Shown in pieces: positions 24,981 to 32,424 of a DNA stretch of 40,969 nucleotides. The stretch's first letter is position 1. Every line of letters begins with the position of its first letter. Source of the DNA: Streptomyces sp. NRRL B-24085 (GTDB lineage: Bacteria; Actinomycetota; Actinomycetes; Streptomycetales; Streptomycetaceae). Below the pieces are notes generated by a model, which was not told the DNA's origin, made no database searches, and saw only the letters and a list, made by a program, of their open reading frames with translations. The DNA lies in contig NZ_LJBR01000096.1 of the NCBI RefSeq assembly GCF_001282115.1, forward strand, positions 1-40,969. Direction: 5' to 3'. The position numbers and the translations under genes were made by a program.

Positions 24981-25814
24981 CTATTCTTCCACGCCTTCCG
25001 GCCTGCGCCAAAATCGGCCGTACGGCTCCCCCGCCGGGTCCGGCGCCCAGCCCAGGATGGAGAGCATCTCGCGGTCCTTCTTGTCGAAGGCGCCCGGCTC
25101 GCAGCGCTCGATGAGGTCGGGCCGGTTGGCCGCCGTACGCCGGAGTGCCTCGTCGCGGCGCCAGCGGGCGATCTTGCCGTGGTGCCCGCTGAGCAGGACG
25201 TCCGGGATGCCGCGGCCGCGCCACTCGGGCGGCTTGGTGTAGACGGGGCCCTCGAGCAGGTTCGCCATGGCGCCGGGCGCGAAGGAGTCGTCGCGGTGCG
25301 ACTCGGCGTTGCCGAGGACGCCGGGCAGCAGCCGGGCAACCGCCTCGGTGATCACCAGCACGGCCGCTTCGCCGCCGGCGAGGACGTAGTCGCCGATGGA
25401 CACCTCGTGCACCGGCAGCCTCGTGGCGTACTCGTCGATCACCCGGCGGTCGATGCCCTCGTAGCGCGCGGGCGTGAAGATCAGCCAGGGGTTCTCGGAG
25501 AGCTCCACGGCGAGTTCCTGGGTGAAGGAGCGGCCGCTCGGGGTGGGGACGACGAGGGCGGGCGTGTGCGAGCCCGTCTCGTAGCCGTCCGCCAGCACGG
25601 AGTCCAGCGCGTCCCCCCAGGGATCGGTCTTCATGACCATGCCCGGGCCGCCGCCGTACGGGGTGTCGTCGACGGTGTTGTGGCGGTCGTACGTCCACTC
25701 GCGCAGGTCGTGGACGTGCACGTCGAGCTGCCCGCGCGCGCGTGCCTTGCCGACCAGGGAGACGTTCAGGGGGTCGAGGTACTCGGGGAAGATCGTGACG
25801 ACGTCGAGGCGCAT
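24981..25814 (-). CDS. trmD: tRNA (guanine-N1-)-methyltransferase (m1G37)
   Basis: A 277-residue SPOUT enzyme that methylates G37 in tRNAs reading CNN codons, preventing frameshifts. Key segments are 'MRLDVVTIFPEYLDPLNVSLVGKA', 'DTPYGGGPGMVMK' and 'YEGIDRRVIDEYA'. The knot 'VSIGDYVLAGGEAAVLVITEAVARLLPGVLG' binds SAM, and 'PPEWRGRGIPDVLLSGHH' follows. ATG start 4 nt after the rimM stop, so coupled with rimM. Slightly longer than E. coli TrmD (255) because of the C-terminal 'PAGEPYGRFWRRPEGVEE' tail. Confidence 0.96.
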   Translation of the reverse strand: MRLDVVTIFPEYLDPLNVSLVGKARARGQLDVHVHDLREWTYDRHNTVDDTPYGGGPGMVMKTDPWGDALDSVLADGYETGSHTPALVVPTPSGRSFTQELAVELSENPWLIFTPARYEGIDRRVIDEYATRLPVHEVSIGDYVLAGGEAAVLVITEAVARLLPGVLGNAESHRDDSFAPGAMANLLEGPVYTKPPEWRGRGIPDVLLSGHHGKIARWRRDEALRRTAANRPDLIERCEPGAFDKKDREMLSILGWAPDPAGEPYGRFWRRPEGVEE

Positions 25815-25817
25815 CTT

Positions 25818-26360
25818 CTACGACTCTTCCCGCGAGGACGCGATCTCGGCGCGGTCGTCGATGAGCCCGGGGGGCGGGTCGATGACGGCCTTCTGCTCGG
25901 CGAGGTCGATCTCGGTGACGATCTCCTCGACGAACGGGATCATCACCTCGCTGCCGTCGGGCCGCTCCACGATGAAGAGGTCCTGGGAGGGCAGGTGCGA
26001 GATCTCGGTGATCCGGCCCACCTCCACGCCGTCCTTGGTCACGACGTCGAGGTCCATGAGCTGGTGGTCGTAGTACTCGTCCTCCTCCTCGGGCAGCTCG
26101 TCGGGATCGACCTCGGCGATCAGGAGGGTGTTGCGCAGCGCCTCGGCGGCGGTCCGGTCACGGACGCCCTCGAAACGCAGCAGGAGGCGGCCGCTGTGGA
26201 CGCGGCCCGTCTCGATGGTGAGCGGGCCGGTGGCGGCCGGGTCGGTCGCCAGTACGGCGCCGGGCGCGAGCCGGAGTTCCGGCTCGTCGGTACGGACCTC
26301 GACGGTGACCTCGCCCTTGATGCCGTGGGCGCGGCCGATCCGTGCGACTACGAGCTGCAC
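25818..26360 (-). CDS. rimM: 16S rRNA-processing protein RimM
   Basis: A 180-residue factor for maturation of the 30S head; it binds S19. The N-terminal barrel opens '[25 protein letters not shown]' and contains '[11 protein letters not shown]'. The C-terminal PRC barrel is '[36 protein letters not shown]' with '[14 protein letters not shown]'. The GTG start at 26360 has AGGAG about 11 nt upstream. The last ~25 residues ([19 protein letters not shown]) form an acidic tail. Lies between khpA and trmD in the standard order. Confidence 0.95.
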   Translation of the reverse strand: MQLVVARIGRAHGIKGEVTVEVRTDEPELRLAPGAVLATDPAATGPLTIETGRVHSGRLLLRFEGVRDRTAAEALRNTLLIAEVDPDELPEEEDEYYDHQLMDLDVVTKDGVEVGRITEISHLPSQDLFIVERPDGSEVMIPFVEEIVTEIDLAEQKAVIDPPPGLIDDRAEIASSREES

Positions 26361-26453
26361 TTCCGAAGATCTCCTGTCGTAGGGCCCGGGACGACTACGG
26401 GCCGGGGACGGCCCGATGGCCCTCCCCGGCCCGAGCCGGTACTGCGTTTGACG

Positions 26454-26693
26454 TCAGCGGACGTGGTCCACGTCGACGAGGTCGACGCGGACACCGCGGC
26501 CGCCGATGGCGCCCACGACGGTACGCAGGGCACGCGCGGTGCGGCCGTTGCGGCCGATCACCTTGCCGAGGTCGTCGGGGTGGACCCGGACCTCCAGCAC
26601 GCGCCCGCGGCGCAGGTTGCGCGAGGCGACCTGCACATCGTCAGGGTTGTCGACGATGCCCTTCACGAGGTGCTCGAGAGCCTCCTCGAGCAT
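26454..26693 (-). CDS. khpA: KH-domain RNA-binding protein KhpA
   Basis: A 79-residue single type II KH domain. The GxxG loop that contacts RNA is Gly47-Arg-Asn-Gly50 in 'LGKVIGRNGRTARALR'. In other bacteria KhpA pairs with KhpB/EloR and affects cell elongation and RNA levels; no khpB is in this window. Its ATG is just after the rpsP stop, so the two are coupled, and a gap of about 90 nt precedes rimM. The N-terminus 'MLEEALEHLVKGIVDNPDDVQV' is typical. Confidence 0.94.
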   Translation of the reverse strand: MLEEALEHLVKGIVDNPDDVQVASRNLRRGRVLEVRVHPDDLGKVIGRNGRTARALRTVVGAIGGRGVRVDLVDVDHVR

Positions 26694-26695
26694 GC

Positions 26696-27124
26696 TCAGG
26701 CCTCGGTCGACTCAGACGAAGACGACTCGGCCGAGGCCTCGTCCTTCTTCTCAGCCTTCTTCTTCTGGGTGATGGCCTCACCCTTGCCCTCGTCGTCGCC
26801 ACCGAGGGCCTCGAACGAGGGGCGCGCGGCCTTCTCGGCCGGCTGGAGCAGCGGAGCCGGGGCGGGCTCGCCCTTGAACTTCTGCCAGTCGCCGGTCTTC
26901 TTCAGGATGGCGAGCACGGGCTCGGTCGGCTGCGCGCCGACACCCAGCCAGTACTGCGCGCGCTCCGAGTCGACCTCGATGCGCGAGGGGTTCTGCACCG
27001 GGTGGTACAGACCGATCTCCTCGATCGCACGACCGTCACGACGGGTACGGGAGTCGGCGACGACGATGCGGTAGTGAGGCGAACGGATCTTGCCCAGACG
27101 CTTCAGCTTGATCTTGACTGCCAC
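26696..27124 (-). CDS. rpsP: 30S ribosomal protein S16 with charged C-terminal extension
   Basis: A 142-residue S16. The first 80 residues are the family ('[32 protein letters not shown]', 'EEIGLYHPV', '[17 protein letters not shown]'). E. coli S16 has 82 residues. Here about 60 extra residues form a Lys/Glu/Ala tail ending in a Ser run, similar to tails in other actinobacteria. The GTG at 27124 fixes the conserved N-terminus; AGGAG lies about 11 nt upstream. It leads the rpsP-khpA-rimM-trmD-rplS series. No consensus promoter is obvious in the 250-nt gap upstream. Confidence 0.96.
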   Translation of the reverse strand: MAVKIKLKRLGKIRSPHYRIVVADSRTRRDGRAIEEIGLYHPVQNPSRIEVDSERAQYWLGVGAQPTEPVLAILKKTGDWQKFKGEPAPAPLLQPAEKAARPSFEALGGDDEGKGEAITQKKKAEKKDEASAESSSSESTEA

Positions 27125-27315
27125 GGGAGTGGGTTCTCCTGGATTTGACGTGGTTGGGCACGGCGAGAATGCCGCGTGGGGTTGCGGTACCCGAGTGCCC
27201 GATGGACGCGTCAGCCGGAGGCGAGAGGGTTCCTGTGCGGCTGTCGAGTACAGCTAGCCATTGTGCCACACCCCGGACCTCCCCTCGGACCGGGGCCGCG
27301 CACGAGCATGCCTGA

Positions 27316-27341
27316 GGGGCACCCGGCACTCCGGGTGCCCC
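27316..27341 (-). terminator. Terminator of the SprT-like gene
   Basis: A perfect 11-bp stem: GGGGCACCCGG (27316-27326) with CCGGGTGCCCC (27331-27341), 4-nt loop. It lies 38 nt after the SprT-like stop and upstream of rpsP, so it should insulate rpsP from that gene. Confidence 0.75.
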
Positions 27342-27378
27342 CGGGCAGGATCGCGGCTGCCACGAGCAGTCGCGGTCC

Positions 27379-27981
27379 TCAGCTCGCCGCGGCCCCCACG
27401 ATCTCGGGGATGCGGAACGGCTTCCCGCAGCCCCCGCAGACGATCGGCGCCTGGGCCAGGACGGAGGGGACGACCCTCACGTTGCGGCCGCAGTCGCAGA
27501 CCGCCTTGACCCGGACCCCGCCTCCGGAGGAGCCGTGTCGCGCCGCCGGACCCCGGAAGGAGCGGGCGGTGTCGGCGGAGGTCGCCGCCGTGTGGGCCTT
27601 GAGGGCGCGCTGGAGCCGCTCGATGGTCGGGCGGTAGCGGCGCTTCGCCTCGGGGGTGAGCGTGACCAGGGAGAAGCCGCTGCTCGGGTGCGGCTCCTCG
27701 GGGTGGTCCAAGCCCATCTCCTCGGCGATCGCGAGGAATCTGCGGTTGTGGTAGCGGCCGGCGCGGGAGGTGTCTCGGATGCCTCGCGCGGCGGCGATGC
27801 CGTGGACTGCCTCGTGAAGCAGTCGCTCGAAGGAGAGCTCGTGACCGCAAGCGGACGACGACTCCCCGATCAGGGACTCTGGCGCGGCAAGATCCGGCAG
27901 CTCGGGGTGGTACCGCTGAATGTCGGCCCACGCCTCTGCCAGCTCTGCGGCGAGAACAGGTGGTGTCTGTGTCGTGCTCAC
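27379..27981 (-). CDS. SprT-like zinc metallopeptidase-family protein
   Basis: A 200-residue soluble protein with a metalloprotease motif His56-Glu57-x-x-His60 in 'RLLHEAVHGIA'. A probable third ligand, His78, lies in 'AGRYHNRRF', the SprT/SprTN arrangement. A C-terminal zinc ribbon has Cys162-x-Cys164 and Cys182-x-x-Cys185. SprTN proteins (Spartan, Wss1) digest DNA-protein crosslinks, but bacterial members are mostly untested, so DNA repair is only a possibility. It starts at GTG 27981 with no ribosome-binding site; the upstream region near 28020-28040 is unusually AT-rich for this genome. It belongs to a small block between rpsP and ffh. Confidence 0.75.
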   Translation of the reverse strand: MSTTQTPPVLAAELAEAWADIQRYHPELPDLAAPESLIGESSSACGHELSFERLLHEAVHGIAAARGIRDTSRAGRYHNRRFLAIAEEMGLDHPEEPHPSSGFSLVTLTPEAKRRYRPTIERLQRALKAHTAATSADTARSFRGPAARHGSSGGGVRVKAVCDCGRNVRVVPSVLAQAPIVCGGCGKPFRIPEIVGAAAS

Positions 27982-28144
27982 GTAATGACAACGAGCCAGG
28001 GTGCCGCTGTGTTCCTATTCCGGGGCATCCCAAATAATTTGCACGTACCCGTCAGTTGCCGCTGATGCGTGGAGACGAGGGCGGGTGCGCTGATCTGCGG
28101 AGAAGCCTCACAGCTCGTAACAAGCCGGTACGTAGTGTGAGGTA

Positions 28145-28181
28145 CGCCCCGGCGCGTAGATCGTGTCCACGCGCCGGGGCG
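28145..28181. terminator. Terminator downstream of proS
   Basis: A perfect 13-bp stem: 28145-28157 with 28169-28181, 11-nt loop. It lies about 60 nt past the proS stop on the minus strand. Confidence 0.75.
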
Positions 28182-28242
28182 AATGGGATCCGCAGGTGCG
28201 CAAGGGGCGTTTCGGTCGCTCTCGCACCGGAAGGGCGCCGTC

Positions 28243-29658
28243 TCAGTAAGCGCGCGCGACGACTGCGACGTTACCGGGGGCGTCGTCGGTTCCCGGCACC
28301 GACCCGTCCTCCGCGACCAGACAGCGTACGGTCACCGCGTGCTCGGCCAGCCTGGCCTCGCCCTCCTCGCCGAGGACGGCCCACGGAATGCGCGCCCAGC
28401 CACCGGAGACGGCGGCCTCGACGGCCTCGTCGAACGTGGACACCTCGGCGGTACGGGCCTCCCGGCGCTCGCGGGACTGGGCCAGCAGCAGCGCCTGGTC
28501 CTCCTCGAGGAACCCGGGGAGCAGCGCCGCCAGGGAATCCAGCGGTACGGCTTCCTTGCCGCCCGGGATCCGGCGGGCCACCATCGCCGTGCCGCCCTCC
28601 AGGTCACGGGGCCCGATCTCGACGCGGACCGGCACGCCCTTGAGCTCCCAGTCGACCGCGCGGCGGCCGAAGGGGGTGTCGGTGCGGTCGTCGACGTGGA
28701 CGCGCAGCCCCGCCGCCCTCAGCCGGTCGCCGAGCTCGCGGACCTTGGCCAGAACCGGTTCGTCCCCCTTGATGGCGAGCACGACGACCTGGGTCTGCGC
28801 GAGCCGGGGCGGGACGCGCAGGCCGTTGTCGTCGCCGTGCATCATCACCAGGGCGCCGATCATGCGGGTGGTGGAGCCCCAGGAGGTCTGCCAGACGAGT
28901 TCCTGGGTGCCGTCCTTCGACAGGTACGAGGTGTTGAAGGCCTTCGCGAAGTTCTGGCCCAGCTCGTGGCTGGTGGCCATCTGGAGGGCCTTGCCGTCAC
29001 CCATCATGCCTTCCAGCGTGAGGGTGTTGATCGCGCCGGCGAAGCGCTCCCTGACGGTCTTGCGGCCGGGTACGACGTCCATGGCGAGGACGTTCGTCAT
29101 GAAGTCCTCGTAGACCTGCCGGTGGATGTGCGAGGCGAACACGCGCGCGTCCTCCTGGGTCGCGTGCGCGGTGTGGCCCTCCTGCCACAGGAACTCCGTC
29201 GTGCGCAGGAAGAGGCGGGGCCGCAGCTCCCAACGCACCACGTTGGCCCACTGGTTGATCAGCAGGGGCAGGTCACGGTAGCTCTGCACCCACTTGGAGA
29301 AGTAGTCGTTGACGATCATCTCGGAGGTGGGGCGGACGACCGCGGGCTCCTCCAGCTCCTTGCCGCCGCCGTGGGTGACCACCGCGAGCTCGGGCGCGAA
29401 GCCCTCGACGTGGTCGGCCTCGCGGGTGAGGTAGGACTGCGGGATCAGCAGCGGGAAGTACGCGTTCTGCGTGCCCGTCGCCTTGATCCGGGCGTCCATC
29501 TCGGCCTGCATCCGCTCCCACAGCCCGTACCCGTACGGTCGGATGACCATGGTGCCGCGCACCGGACCGTTGTCGGCCAGTTCGGCCTTCGTGATCAGAT
29601 CCTGGTACCAGCGCGGGAAGTCGTCCGCCCGGGGTGTGAGAACAGGTGCCTTTGCCAT
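28243..29658 (-). CDS. proS: Prolyl-tRNA synthetase, archaeal/eukaryotic type
   Basis: A 471-residue class II synthetase charging tRNA-Pro. Class II motifs are present: motif 1 region 'VVRPTSEMIVNDYFSKW', motif 2 'RPRLFLRTTEFLWQEGHTAH', and motif 3 'GDDNGLRVPPRLAQTQVVV'. The length, the absence of the ~180-residue editing insertion of bacterial-type ProRS (about 570 residues) and the C-terminal domain ending in Tyr place it in the archaeal/eukaryotic-like class. In that class the final Tyr packs into the active site. The ATG at 29658 has no ribosome-binding site, while TAACAT lies 6 nt upstream, suggesting a leaderless mRNA. Whether it is the housekeeping ProRS or a second copy cannot be told here. 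Confidence 0.93.
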   Translation of the reverse strand: MAKAPVLTPRADDFPRWYQDLITKAELADNGPVRGTMVIRPYGYGLWERMQAEMDARIKATGTQNAYFPLLIPQSYLTREADHVEGFAPELAVVTHGGGKELEEPAVVRPTSEMIVNDYFSKWVQSYRDLPLLINQWANVVRWELRPRLFLRTTEFLWQEGHTAHATQEDARVFASHIHRQVYEDFMTNVLAMDVVPGRKTVRERFAGAINTLTLEGMMGDGKALQMATSHELGQNFAKAFNTSYLSKDGTQELVWQTSWGSTTRMIGALVMMHGDDNGLRVPPRLAQTQVVVLAIKGDEPVLAKVRELGDRLRAAGLRVHVDDRTDTPFGRRAVDWELKGVPVRVEIGPRDLEGGTAMVARRIPGGKEAVPLDSLAALLPGFLEEDQALLLAQSRERREARTAEVSTFDEAVEAAVSGGWARIPWAVLGEEGEARLAEHAVTVRCLVAEDGSVPGTDDAPGNVAVVARAY

Positions 29659-29664
29659 GGCGCG

Positions 29665-29670
29665 ATGTTA
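29665..29670 (-). promoter_or_regulatory. Putative -10 element for leaderless proS transcript
   Basis: TAACAT on the minus strand fits TAnnnT and ends 6 bp before the proS ATG, so transcription would start at or next to the A of the ATG. No good -35 hexamer is visible at 17 bp. Confidence 0.4.
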
Positions 29671-29857
29671 CGGGCGCACATTGCCGGGATGTGAATTCTT
29701 TTCCCCGGCACATGCCAACCGGCAAGCGGGGCCCTTCTGCCTCTGGACGAGCGGTCGAGTGCGGAGTTACCTGGCATACGGGGGAACTGCGAGCGCACGT
29801 CACGGGGGCTACGGAAACGGGCACAGAGTCAATCTCGGCGGATTGGGGCGCTTATCC

Positions 29858-30715
29858 ATGACACCCACGCTCGTGCGGCAACACCTGTCTTCGACGAGAG
29901 AGGCGTCCCGCGCGGACCTCGGTGCACGCGCGCGTGACTGGTCCGAGATCCAGGAGCGGATGCTGGTTCCGCTGTACGAGGCCGTCTACGAGCGCCTGGA
30001 AGTGGGGCCGGCGACACGGCTGTTGGGCCTCGGCTGCGGCAGCGGGCTCGCCCTGCTGATGGCCGCCTCCAGAGGCGCCGCGGTCGCCGGCGTCGAGCCC
30101 TCCTCGCCCGAGCGGCTGGCGCTCGCGCGGGAGCGGCTCCAGCCGGAGGCGTCGGGCACGCGTGCGCGTGCCGGCACCAGCCTGGTCGACCAGGTGCCCG
30201 GGGAGACCTCCGGGGCCGGGAGCACCCCGTACACCCTCGTGACCGCCTTCGAGCCGATCGGGTGCCTCGCGGGCGACGCCGAGGGGCTGGGCGATCTTCT
30301 CGCCGCGGCGACCCCGCTCGCCGCGCAGGGAGCGGCCGTGGTGCTCGTCGGCTGGGGCCCGCCGGAGCGGTGTGCCACGTCGTCCGTGCTGCGGGTGGCC
30401 ACCAAGCTGGCGGATCCACTGCGGGGCACGGCCCGTTGGCGCCCGGCGCTGCGCGACGACTTGGAGGAGGTCGCCGAGGGGGCCGGGCTCAGGCCCGACG
30501 GCTCGGGCCGGGTGGCCTGTCCCTTCGGGTACGCCGACCTCGACAGCGCGCTCAAGGGGCTGCTGTCGACCGGACTGTTCGACGCGGCGATCGCGGCGAC
30601 CGACCAGGCCCAGGTGGACGAGGAGGTGACGGAGGCGCTCCATCCGCATCAGCGCCCGGACGGCACGGTGTGGATGCCGAACGTGTTCCGCTACCTGATC
30701 GCGCGCACGCCGTAG
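29858..30715 (+). CDS. SAM-dependent methyltransferase, substrate unknown
   Basis: A 285-residue class I methyltransferase. SAM motif I 'LLGLGCGSG' is at about 55-63 with acidic Glu80 closing strand 2 ('VAGVEPSSPERLALAR'). The remainder lacks recognisable substrate motifs. The last segment 'HPHQRPDGTVWMPNVFRYLIAR' is typical of small-molecule methyltransferase-like proteins. ATG 29858 follows GGGG at about 11 nt, a weak site; the frame is open further left. It diverges from proS with 199 nt between, so the two may share a control region. It is the only plus-strand gene in this stretch and converges with ffh. Confidence 0.8.
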   Translation: MTPTLVRQHLSSTREASRADLGARARDWSEIQERMLVPLYEAVYERLEVGPATRLLGLGCGSGLALLMAASRGAAVAGVEPSSPERLALARERLQPEASGTRARAGTSLVDQVPGETSGAGSTPYTLVTAFEPIGCLAGDAEGLGDLLAAATPLAAQGAAVVLVGWGPPERCATSSVLRVATKLADPLRGTARWRPALRDDLEEVAEGAGLRPDGSGRVACPFGYADLDSALKGLLSTGLFDAAIAATDQAQVDEEVTEALHPHQRPDGTVWMPNVFRYLIARTP

Positions 30716-30737
30716 CCGTCGCCCTCCGTGCACGGCG

Positions 30738-30769
30738 CGGGGGCGCCCCTCCGCAGAGGAGCGCCCCCG
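30738..30769. terminator. Hairpin between convergent methyltransferase and ffh genes
   Basis: A 9-bp G/C stem pairs 30738-30746 with 30761-30769, with partial further pairing inside. It lies 23 nt after the methyltransferase stop and 18 nt beyond the ffh stop, serving both. Confidence 0.7.
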
Positions 30770-30786
30770 GCGACAGGGCCGACGAC

Positions 30787-32340
30787 TCAGCCCATGAACT
30801 TCTTGAACTCGTCGGGCAGTTCGAAGTCCTGCGGGGCCTGCTGGCCGGGCACCCCGAAGGCGCCGCCGCCCTGGGCGCCCGCGGCCCTGCGCGCGGCCTC
30901 CTCGGCCTCCTGCTGCTTGCGCTTCATCGGGTTGCCGGAGCGCTGCTTGCCCTTGGCCTTCTTCGGCTGCTTCTTGGCGCGGCCGGGACCGCCGCCCATG
31001 CCCGGGATCCCCGGCATGCCCGGCATCCCGCCGCCCTGAGCCATGCGGGACATCATCTTGCGGGCCTCGAAGAACCGCTCGACGAGGTTCTTGACCGCGC
31101 TGACCTCGACACCGGAACCCTTGGCGATACGGGCACGGCGCGAGCCGTTGATGATGGTCGGCTCCTGGCGCTCGGCCGGGGTCATCGACTTGATGATCGC
31201 GGCGGTGCGGTCGACGTCCCGCTCGTCCAGGTTGTTGATCTGGTCCTTGATCTGGCCCATGCCCGGGAGCATGCCGAGCAGCTTGGAGATGCTGCCCATC
31301 TTCCGGACCTGCTCCATCTGGGCCAGGAAGTCGTCCAGGGTGAAGTCCTGGCCCTTCTTGGACGCCAGCTTGGAGGCCATCTTCTCGGCCTCTTCCTGAC
31401 TGAACGTCTTCTCCGCCTGCTCGATCAGGGTGAGCAGGTCACCCATGTCGAGGATGCGGGAGGCCATCCGGTCGGGGTGGAAGGCGTCGAAGTCCTCCAG
31501 CTTCTCGCCGTTGGAGGCGAACATGATCGGCTTGCCGGTGATCTGCCGGATCGACAGGGCCGCGCCACCGCGGGCGTCGCCGTCGAGCTTGGAGAGCACC
31601 ACGCCGTCGAAGCCGACGCCGTCGCGGAAGGCCTCCGCGGTGTTGACCGCGTCCTGGCCGATCATCGCGTCGACGACGAAGAGGATCTCGTCGGGGCTGA
31701 CGGCGTCGCGGATGTCCGCGGCCTGCTGCATCAGTTCGGCGTCGATACCGAGTCGGCCGGCGGTGTCCACGATCACGATGTCGTGGACCTTCGCCTTGGC
31801 GTGCTCGATGGAGTCCTTGGCGACCTTGACCGGGTCACCGACGCCGTTGCCCGGCTCGGGGGCGTAGACGGCGACTCCGGCGCGCTCGGCGACGACGCTG
31901 AGCTGGTTGACGGCGTTGGGGCGCTGGAGGTCGGCGGCGACGAGCAGCGGCGAGTGGCCCTGCTCCTTCAGCCACCGGCCGAGCTTGCCCGCGAGGGTGG
32001 TCTTGCCGGCACCCTGGAGACCCGCCAGCATGATCACGGTGGGCGGGTTCTTGGCGAACCTGAGGCGCCGGGTCTCGCCGCCGAGGATCGTGACGAGTTC
32101 CTCGTTGACGATCTTCAGGACCTGCTGGGCGGGGTTAAGCGCCCGGGAGACGTCGGCACCGAGGGCGCGCTCCTTGACGTTCTTGATGAACGACCGGACG
32201 ACAGGCAGGGCCACGTCCGCCTCGAGGAGCGCGATGCGGATCTCGCGCGCGGTGGCGTCGATGTCCGCCTCGGAGAGCCGTCCCTTGCCGCGCAGGTTCT
32301 TGAAAGTCGCTGAGAGGCGATCGGAAAGAGTATCGAACAC
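30787..32340 (-). CDS. ffh: Signal recognition particle GTPase Ffh
   Basis: A 517-residue SRP54 protein that binds signal sequences of nascent membrane proteins with 4.5S RNA and docks on FtsY. The N domain is about 1-90. The G domain has GLQGAGKTT (about 105), DTAGRL and SKLDGDARGG. The M domain opens with 'MGSISKLLGMLPGMGQ' and carries 'SRRARIAKGSGVEVSAVKNLVERFFEARKMMSRM', which binds RNA. The last ~90 residues form a Gly/Met-rich (GMPGMPGIPGMGGG) then Lys-rich tail, longer than E. coli Ffh (453). GTG start. ftsY lies 7 kb away in the same window. Confidence 0.97.
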   Translation of the reverse strand: MFDTLSDRLSATFKNLRGKGRLSEADIDATAREIRIALLEADVALPVVRSFIKNVKERALGADVSRALNPAQQVLKIVNEELVTILGGETRRLRFAKNPPTVIMLAGLQGAGKTTLAGKLGRWLKEQGHSPLLVAADLQRPNAVNQLSVVAERAGVAVYAPEPGNGVGDPVKVAKDSIEHAKAKVHDIVIVDTAGRLGIDAELMQQAADIRDAVSPDEILFVVDAMIGQDAVNTAEAFRDGVGFDGVVLSKLDGDARGGAALSIRQITGKPIMFASNGEKLEDFDAFHPDRMASRILDMGDLLTLIEQAEKTFSQEEAEKMASKLASKKGQDFTLDDFLAQMEQVRKMGSISKLLGMLPGMGQIKDQINNLDERDVDRTAAIIKSMTPAERQEPTIINGSRRARIAKGSGVEVSAVKNLVERFFEARKMMSRMAQGGGMPGMPGIPGMGGGPGRAKKQPKKAKGKQRSGNPMKRKQQEAEEAARRAAGAQGGGAFGVPGQQAPQDFELPDEFKKFMG

Positions 32341-32391
32341 GGCGCTCGCGGTCCTCGGGGTCGGTGGCAGCTGGGAATCGCCCTCCAGGGT

Positions 32392-32417
32392 ATCCCGGCG
32401 GCACGCGTAGCCGGGAT
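32392..32417 (-). terminator. Terminator of glnD
   Basis: ATCCCGGC (32392-32399) pairs with GCCGGGAT (32410-32417), 10-nt loop, 8 nt past the glnD stop and in the gap before ffh. It should separate the amtB-glnK-glnD unit from ffh. Confidence 0.6.
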
Positions 32418-32424
32418 CCCCCGG

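Noticed and set aside
23904..27074. Very long plus-strand open frame opposite sipW, rplS, trmD, rimM and rpsP
   Set aside because: It is an antisense shadow of GC-rich coding DNA; its translation is Val/Gly/Asp-rich without family features, while the minus strand encodes clear conserved proteins.
29659..29857. Possible T-box leader upstream of proS
   Set aside because: No AGGGUGGnACCGCG-type antiterminator sequence on the minus strand, and the likely promoter lies directly at the ATG.
30262..32313. Long plus-strand open frame opposite ffh
   Set aside because: Leu/Val/Asp-rich shadow of ffh with no start signal or domain; the ffh protein on the minus strand is unambiguous.
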